Shown here: piece after piece, positions 56,901 through 64,000 of the stretch
How positions within the stretch are numbered: position 1 is the first letter of the stretch
Layout of the letters: every line of letters begins with the position of its first letter
Assembly: GCA_951799445.1 (NCBI GenBank)
Contig: OX637293.1
Coordinates: 7,316,001-7,380,000, forward strand
Length of the DNA stretch: 64,000 nucleotides
Direction of reading: 5' to 3'
DNA from: Pseudisothecium myosuroides
Lineage: Eukaryota > Streptophyta > Bryopsida > Hypnales > Lembophyllaceae
Position numbers and translations under genes: made by a program
Notes under the pieces: generated by a model
What the model saw: the letters and a program-made list of their open reading frames with translations, nothing else
Told to the model about the DNA's origin: nothing
The model's database searches: none

Positions 56901-59900
56901 GTCCTGCAATGTGCTGAAAAACTTGTTTCTTTCACTTTAAATGCAAATATCTTGCAATCTGTGAGATCAAAAATTCTGAAATTTTTTCCACACATTTTCA
57001 TACTGGTTAAGTGTAAGATCCTACAGTTAGATGTGCAAAAAAAAAGAATTTTCAAATTTTTTTACTCTTTGCTATAGAAATGACAGTTTTGAGTGTTTTT
57101 TTGGCAGAAAAATGGCCTTGGTCCTTTAGGGGTTAAATCACTACCTCTGATTCATGAGCAGCCTTTGCCTTCTCGAGCTCTTTACTGAGTTTCTCCTTTC
57201 CCTTTAAGAGCACATCCGGGTACACATGTCCAGTCACACTGACAGCCTGCACACCCAGGTGACAACTGATATTGTTATCCATAACATCGACAATGTTGTC
57301 CGTGCATTGACAAGCAACCGCACAACACTTGAAATCATTATAACTGTCTTGCAATCACTCGCTAGCAGGTACAAAAATATAAAAACCAGAACAACGTTGA
57401 ATGCAACCATGAACTTCCAAGCTAATGAAGAACCATTTCCGTATAAGAGAGAAAATATGATCTTGGACTTGTTTATTAATGGAAATACGCAGATCGATTC
57501 ACAAGTATTGCAAGAACACAGAATGAAGACCATGCATGACCATCAGTGCGTAAAGAATCATGAGCAACCAACAAAAAAACAATACAGGAGGTGCTCAACA
57601 TTGACTTACGACTTCCTGCTACAGTTACATACAAAGAACGACAACAGTGATATTTTGAGGATGTTCGGACACAAACCAGAGCCGCTACTGAAACTGGTAC
57701 AGAAGACCTTGCAATATTTCCAACACTTGAAGGTACCGCAGAAGCCACTGCTGGTGCACTGACACTTCGGCTTACTGCAGGTGCTCCTCTCGGGAGCGTT
57801 GGACTAGGGCGAACTGCTGTATTACTTCTTTGAAGCTGATCACGAGTCTGTACACCGCAAGCCTGCATCGCTGCTGCTGTTGACATAGCAGCAGGCCACT
57901 GGCTACGCCCTGTCACACACTGCACACTGCTTGTCGGCATCGGTGCTGTTGACATCACTGCAGGCCGCTGGCTATGGGGTAAACCCAGTCCAGCCACAGG
58001 CTGCACTGCATGCCTCCATTGCGATGATACAGCTGGAGTACCCGATGATGAAACGCGGCCCAAATGCTGCCTCTGTTGCTCTTCAGCTGGACTGGCTGAA
58101 GATTGAGCAACTCGTGAGCTATCATCTACCTGCACTGTGCGGATTGGTAAGGCCACCGTCGCAGGTATACTTGACGACATAGATCTCAAACTCGGAGGTT
58201 GACCCACAGATTCCTGCAATTGGGACAGGGTCGAGGCGGCAGGCATGAGCTTTATGTAATAGTCCTTGATCCCCTGTATTTCCTCCTCAATCTTTCGTAA
58301 GTCTACACCCGAACCATTTCCTGAAGCACTCGAAATAAGTTTGGAGTACAAATCATCCAGTTTATCACGGTCAGCACGTTGGCGAGTTCCCAATGCCTCC
58401 GAATCTGCATAATTTTTTCGTTCTAAGATATTTTTATCTTGTTCATACTGCTTCTCTGTTTCTTCAGCCATTCCAGGAACTGCAGAAAGCCCCAAGCGAC
58501 AGTCATCATGTTGTCTTTTCAGCACTTGTAACTTTCGGTCTGCCTCTGATTTCATAAGCTGCATCTTCTTAAGCTGGACATTGATTATGAAGGCCTTGTC
58601 TTGCTGTAATCTGTTCTTCGGACTTGCAAGAGGAGCTGCAGCCGTTTGTTCGCTTTGTCTCGCTGGCTGCGTGGATTCGGTTGGAAGAACCTAAGACCAG
58701 CAGGAAAAACAAGGCTAATTTAGTAATGAAAAATGTTGCCATACACGGTGTGTACGATCAAACATTAATCCTTATAACAACTCTACTGAAAATGACTCTA
58801 ACCAGTGGCACTTGCAACATTAGCATGGCACAAGTTAATAGCTAAATCCTCAGGATAAAAAAGGCAATTCTAATGCAGAACACTGAGAGGAGTGGATATG
58901 ACGAAACCAATCCAAGCACTAAGCATAATATTAGTGGACAGCTTTTAAAATTTTTAACCTACACACAAAAGAGCATCGGGCCCATGAGTAGCCAGTAGTT
59001 TAAGATCAGATTATTAAAAACCACAAGTGCAAAAGGAGTACTCAAATGGTAACATGAGATCCATAAGGAAAAGTAAGGCTCACCTGACGAGGCACCTCCA
59101 TGGGAGACGCACTCAGGGTTGCAGAAGCCAGTCCCGCTTCATCGCTTTGCGATGAGCCTATATGAGACTCAGAATTCGATACACGTTCGGAACCTGATGC
59201 TTCCAAGGGCTGCCCAGTAAGGGATAGATCTCCAACAAGGACCCAGCCTAAGCCTTGCTCCAACAATGAATCATCTGATGTTATTGTGCTAGCAAGTACC
59301 TGAATCGGTTCATATTCAGGAACTCCGCTCTGACTAATGAGCACATCCAAAGGCTCCTCGGGTACCAGGCGAGAATCAGCCTCGGCCAGAACAACTTCAG
59401 TACCCACTTCTACACCTACTGGTTCAACTACAGCCTGAGCTCCCTCCGCCTCTAGAGCATTATCTCCTGGACGAGTTCCTTGCACTGATTGCGATTCTGG
59501 CAATAATACTTCTGTTTCAACTTGTAGGCCTGTCCCTTCGGAACCTTCAAGTTGATTGCGGGCAGGTTCCGCTGCGTCAATAGCCTGCGGGAGCACATTT
59601 TCGGGAGAGGGTTCAAACCCAGCTATAGGTGGATGATTTAGTAAAGAGGTTCTAGGAGGAGTAATTTCAGGTACCAACACAGGTTGGGAAGTCGTCGGAT
59701 CATTCACTAGAGGGGCAGGCCGGGGTGTAAAATTGTTGCAAATTTCCTTCACTTTCTTGTACAGCTCACCCACAAATTGATCACGATTTGTGTAACTTAC
59801 GCAAAGTCTCTCCTCCACCAGGCATATGGACATCGCCTTGTCAATTGCATGATTAAATTGCTCCGCAGCCATCCAGACCTACAATTCAACAATGTCGACA

Positions 59901-62900
59901 CAAAAATCATTCGACGCATTCTCCTGGAATAAACATGAAAAGCCTCTGCAAGTTAGGTAAATTATCAACGACCATTTTCAACACACTTACAAAAGCATGC
60001 ATTCTCAAGTAGGGAGCTGCGATGATAAACAGGATAATGGTTGTCCGTACCACACAGAGTTGGATGGCGAAAATCACATGATGCGGACAGGATCTGCGAA
60101 TTTGCTTCTGGCATTGCAGGAAGTACTTGAAAATCTCACCCGCACGCACTTTCGCAGGTCCCTGTAAAAACATAAATACTAGAACATGCATTAGGAGAAA
60201 ACATGCATCGAACGATGTTTAATGCTAATCAGATAGTATCCCATCACTTAATGTTATTGCGAATTGTAGATCTGGTTGACTGAATGATAATTGAATCATG
60301 CAATTCACAAAACGATAGGATAATATATAGTCCCTAATCATTTGACTCAAAAAAAGAGAAAATAAATCAAAGCTCCACACAGTAAACTGTCAGAGATTAC
60401 AATAAGTATCAATGCTAGAGTCATGAACATACAAAGCAGTAATATGTACTGCGAAAAAGAACACCGCAAGAGATTAAGAGAGAAATGTACAGGAAGATCC
60501 AGCAAGGAGCAAATTTTCGAAAGGTAGGCCGGAAACTTTTCAAAGACCAGCATTCCAGGAGCATCAGATCGATTTCTCTCTGAACCAGCGTTCTGGTTAG
60601 TAGCATGATCATTTCTCAATGATCCGTGTGCTGACCGAGCCACCTGAACACAGAAATAGAAAAAATACGTTACATGGTCCTGGAACCAGACTGACTACCG
60701 AAGACACCGTGGACCCCACTAAAATTGGACTCACGTGAAATCAGCAATAACTCTCATCAATCAATACGCGACACTCGGAAGCTTTGATTTCTACGTAATA
60801 CACAAAAGCTCTCCACCACACAACCTGGTCCAGTTGTTGGAACACCACAAACGCTTAAAAAGAAAAATATACTCCTCCGACAGGTGCTCTCGTATTACCT
60901 CTGACTGGTGCGACGGGCTTGAAACTGTGTTCTCTTGCAATTGCTCTCTTTCAGGAATGTCAGAGGGCAATGCAGTATCGACTTCGGTAGAAGTCACAGG
61001 TAAAGTGCTGTCAGAATGCACACTACTGGATAGAGAAGGAAGCCATTGTTGAAAGCTCACTGGATCTGTGTTTTCTTGCAACTGCTCTCTGTCAGGAATG
61101 TCACAGGGCAAGGCTGTGTCGACTTGGGTAGAGGTCACAGGTAAACTGCTGCCACAGGGCAATGCCATATCGACTTGCGGAGAGGTCACAGGTAGAGTGC
61201 TGTCAGAACGCACACCACTGGATAGAGAAGGAAGCCCTTGTTGACAGCTCACTGGATCAATGCTTTCTTGCAATTGATCTCTTTCAGGAATGACGGAGGT
61301 CAATGCTGTATCGACTTGGTTAGAAGTCAAGGGTAAAGTGCTGCCAGAGGGCAATACTATATCGACTAGGGTAGAAGTCACAGGTAAATTGCTTTCACAA
61401 GAAAACCATGTATCGACTTGGGGAGAGGTCATAGGTAAAGTGCTGTCGCAGGGCAATGCTGTATCGACTTGGGGAGAGGTCACAGGTAAAATGCTGTCAG
61501 AATGCAGTATACTGGATAGAGAACGAAACCTTTGTCGGGAGATCACTGGATCCGATGGAGCTGTGACGACTTCTTGTGCCTCTTCGCTGCTACCCTTTCG
61601 ACGTCTTGGTCGTTTCCTCTCACTTTCCTCTGAAATTTGAGCCTTATTAAAGACAGCAGAAGCCGTGGCGTCTGCATCGTAGGTGATGTGTTTCTTTCCT
61701 CTCTGCCCTTTACCAAGCGTATTCCCCTACAGCAAATTTGAAAACATTAACCACTTCTCATTCTTGAAAGTCGATGCATAACTAGACTGTTTTTTCTAAG
61801 GTGCATATGCCAGCAGGCGAGGTTTTGGTCCATGAAAGAGAGAAATTCTCCCCAATCGCACTGAGTATGCTGCTAATGCTGAACGCTTCCCAACACGCAC
61901 GAATTAGCCTAATAGAGCAAGTTCTGAAACAGCACTACGTTCAGGAACAATCATGGCGACAACTACATGACAAATGCAATCATGCCACCTCTGAAAGACC
62001 TGTAAGACTTGATTGTTGAAACACAAAGGAGAACAATAATACTGCAAGCTTGTTTATACCTTCTTGGCTTGCCAATCATCGTGTCTCCATTTCAAAGATG
62101 ATCCCCAGAAGACCTGTGCTGAACCGCCCGTGATCATATTAATGGGATGATCACTCTCCGCAAATAGTGGAGCTGGTTCATCTCGGGGAACAAGTATAGC
62201 TTCCAGGAGTACATCACCCTCGAACTTACTGCTAACCTCATCTTGGCAGAGTAATGCTTCCAGCATTTTTGAAACCACCTCTGAATTGTAAACGACCTGC
62301 TTCAACTTAGCTTTGGTGCAAAACTTGGCACCTTTGGGCCTATACGAAGACCGCGTATGGCCCTTACTATTATCAAAATGGTCGAAAATCTTGCTGGCTC
62401 CCCAAGCCAAAAGTTTCTGGCAGATCTTTGCTCTGAAACTTGCACGAGTTGTTGGTAACTGCCCATCTCGGGTTAAAGCAAGTGTGCTCTCTTCTACAGT
62501 CAAGTGCGTGTAGAGGCGGAGGATAGGCAATGGTTTGCTGCCAGCTTCACCTTCGTTATGAATTTTGTGCAACGCTCGCATATCATTTTCAGGGTTCCAG
62601 TCACTGTCGTATATCAATACAAATTGAACGTTTTTAAAAGATACGTGCACGCCTGTTTTCAAAAGAAGCACAAACCGCTTTGAGCCTTCAGCATTGAATC
62701 TTTGAAGCGCGGCTTCCTTCGCGTTGACAGCGATGTCATTGTCCACTCGCTCATATGAATCAGACCCATGAGACTGAGTCATATATCTCTCCAGGATATC
62801 CAGCTGTTCAGTTTCCTGCATTCATTATCATTTGTTCAGTTCAAGCAGATATATTTCAAAACACCTGCAAAATTTAAACGAAGTATCTTCCATCATCTAC

Positions 62901-63758
62901 ATAAACCAGAAATAGTGATTAGAACCTACGAAGGTGGGGTCACGCTAACCAAGCACCTGAGAGAAGATGATCGCACGCCAACCAGCCGCTTTAAGGATGG
63001 GCATCATGAAATGTAGCAGTCGCATCTTGCCACTGATTTCAATATGGTGGTCCAGAAGCTCTTTGGGCGTGAGGCCCTGACCCATGGTTCCTTCTAATGC
63101 CGGATCCGCGAGAAATGGGTGATTACAAGACTGCCAAAACCACGTAAGCTTCAGTCCTTCGCACGTTCATGAAAAGGTTAAAACTGTTATTCAGCATCAC
63201 GACACCTCATATTGCAGCCAAAAAGCATTCACGAGATACAATTGCGTTGTTTCTAGGTGTTACAAAATCAAACCGTGCTCATTGATAGTGCAAACTACTA
63301 CAGGAAAAATTATCGGAGAATTGTGCCCCCACAAAACCTGCAACATTCACTTTAGCCACATAAACTACCAGAAGAACAAAACCCTACAATCCAACTCACA
63401 ATTTTGAGGAAAATATTAGTGAATACGTTAGCAGGCAGTACAGAACAAATACTTGTTTAGGGCCACAATGCACCTGTCGAAGTTTGGTGACCACTTCTTG
63501 AATCTGGTGACCTCTGTGGTTTCGAGAAAGAGTTGGGTAGTTCCTGACAAGAAGATTATAATACTGGTCAAGGTGCACAGGAGTCATCTCGACTGGAACC
63601 CAGTACTCTGTAAACCTATTCTTCGGGATGTACTCAAAGACTCGACCAGTTAGCCTTCTTCGAAGTTCAGCCACTTGAGTCGATTCGTCTCCATGAGGAA
63701 GCCAACTTTTAAGAGGCTCAAGAAAGTTGACAAATTGAATAAGCTTCTCCACATTGCT
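53927..63758 (-). CDS. MOM1-like SNF2-derived transcriptional silencing factor (5' part outside window)
   Basis: Thirteen minus-strand exons: 63758-63474, 63130-62957, 62815-62060, 61726-60899, 60643-60491, 60161-60051, 59878-59084, 58690-57776 (donor uncertain), 57246-57145, 56052-55860, 55471-55331, 55143-54985, 54378-53927. They give at least 1687 residues in phase. Exons 1-3 are the end of SNF2_N and a helicase C-lobe (YDSDWNPENDM). Motif V reads LKTGVHVSFKN instead of STRAGGLGINL, and motif VI reads RALHKIHNEG, lacking the QxxxRxHRxGQ arginines, so ATPase activity is probably lost, as in MOM1. LLAWGASKIFDHFD and VFWGSSLKWRHDDW match MOM1 specifically. A repeat region, Pro/Ser-rich linkers and coiled coils (exons 8-10, CMM2-like) follow. 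The C-terminus is VIYLSDSDD. MOM1 silences transposons and acts with PIAL SUMO-ligase-like partners in Arabidopsis. Confidence 0.86.
54480..54800. repeat. Dispersed repeat family R1 copies in the last MOM1-like intron
   Basis: CACGCACCCTCCTTGCCAAA (about 54613) and CATGCACCCCTCCTCACTGA (about 54754) are two copies of the family phrase found at 27945-28520. They lie in intron 54379-54984. Confidence 0.6.
56210..57132. mobile_element. TTAA-flanked TIR element, copy 2, inside a MOM1-like intron
   Basis: A 923-bp element. Ends CCCCTAAAGGACC and the exact inverse GGTCCTTTAGGGG, with TTAA on both sides (56206-56209, 57133-57136). It fills 85% of the 1,092-bp intron 56053-57144. Only six bases separate its TTAA from the intron's GT donor. 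Internal matches to copy 1 include TACAGACAATCTTGTTTTTC and GACAGTTTTGAGTGTTTTTT. Non-coding. Confidence 0.85.
60900..61560 (-). repeat. Compound 51-bp / 90-bp coding repeat in the MOM1-like gene
   Basis: Exon 4 encodes seven 17-residue units like STLPVTSPQVDTALPCD, arranged as 4 + 2 + 1. They are separated by a 30-residue unit beginning IPERDQLQESIDPVS and ending LPSLSSGVRS. Partial 30-residue units open and close the array. All units stay in frame. Confidence 0.93.
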
Positions 63759-64000
63759 CTGCAAGCGATCCAAAAAAGAATGTCACGGCTCTCAATATTC
63801 ACATGACATCTCGGACAAATGCGCACAGAAGGGGAAGCTTCTTTATAAACTTGATGACCAGCCGGGCGAAAGTTCAGTGTCAGTGCTATGGATAAAGGCA
63901 TAAGACTAAATTGTTCAAACACTTCAGTACTATTGTTACAATTGTTTTGTTGAGGACAAAAAGAGATGGAGAAGATATGAGAAAAGTTTCCTCGGATTTA

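Noticed and set aside
57226..57762. 178-codon plus-strand frame
   Set aside because: It lies antisense to the end of exon 8 region and an intron of the MOM1-like gene; no domain or codon features of a real gene.
1..64000. CRISPR arrays, rRNA or tRNA genes, organellar insertions
   Set aside because: No regularly spaced identical repeats and no recognisable rRNA or cloverleaf tRNA sequence were seen on reading; this was by eye, so a tRNA search program could still find a diverged copy.

Overview
The window is nuclear DNA of a land plant. Its genes are split by many short GT-AG introns. They include two plastid-type J-domain/ferredoxin fusions, a plant-specific ATL-type RING-H2 protein and a MOM1-like silencing factor. 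AT-rich spacers between them are packed with plant-type transposons: a Copia fragment, a truncated LINE, and Mutator-like, Tourist/Harbinger-like, pogo/mariner-like, Stowaway-like and TTAA-flanked elements. I cannot fix the lineage from sequence alone. Nothing suggests bacterial, viral or organellar DNA.

Layout. 1-10,100 is spacer made largely of transposon copies, several with exact target-site duplications. 10,105-13,840 (+) is J-domain/ferredoxin gene 1 (5 exons). 13,841-32,363 is a long repeat-rich stretch holding small terminal-inverted-repeat elements, a 1.2-kb GC-richer element between two direct repeats (16.56-18.89 kb) and a decayed Copia element on the minus strand (about 19.24-23.37 kb). 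32,364-33,750 (+) is the ATL-type RING-H2 gene (3 exons). 35,287-39,165 (-) is a PDCD2-family gene (9 exons). It is divergent from 40,779-43,028 (+), J-domain/ferredoxin gene 2 (7 exons). 44,174-45,651 is one transposon nested inside another. 47,469-49,659 (+) is the electron transfer flavoprotein beta subunit (5 exons, one intron with a GC donor). 53,927-63,758 (-) is the 3' part of a large MOM1-like gene (13 exons visible; the 5' end lies beyond the window).

The six genes do not form a pathway. Two encode probable plastid J-proteins, one a mitochondrial electron carrier, one a membrane ubiquitin ligase, one a probable ribosomal-protein chaperone and one a chromatin silencing factor. The themes of interest are: (i) two J-domain/ferredoxin genes 27 kb apart on the same strand; (ii) repeated local tandem duplication around genes, with three consecutive introns of J-Fd gene 1 each carrying a duplication that begins at the splice donor; (iii) transposons whose boundaries are fixed by exact target duplications or by an internal empty site; (iv) a MOM1-like protein with a decayed helicase domain, a compound 17/30-residue repeat, a transposon beside a splice donor and a C-terminal SUMO-interaction-like motif.

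The exon models were built by eye from splice consensus and reading phase. Each complete gene gives one uninterrupted frame. No transcript or database evidence was available.
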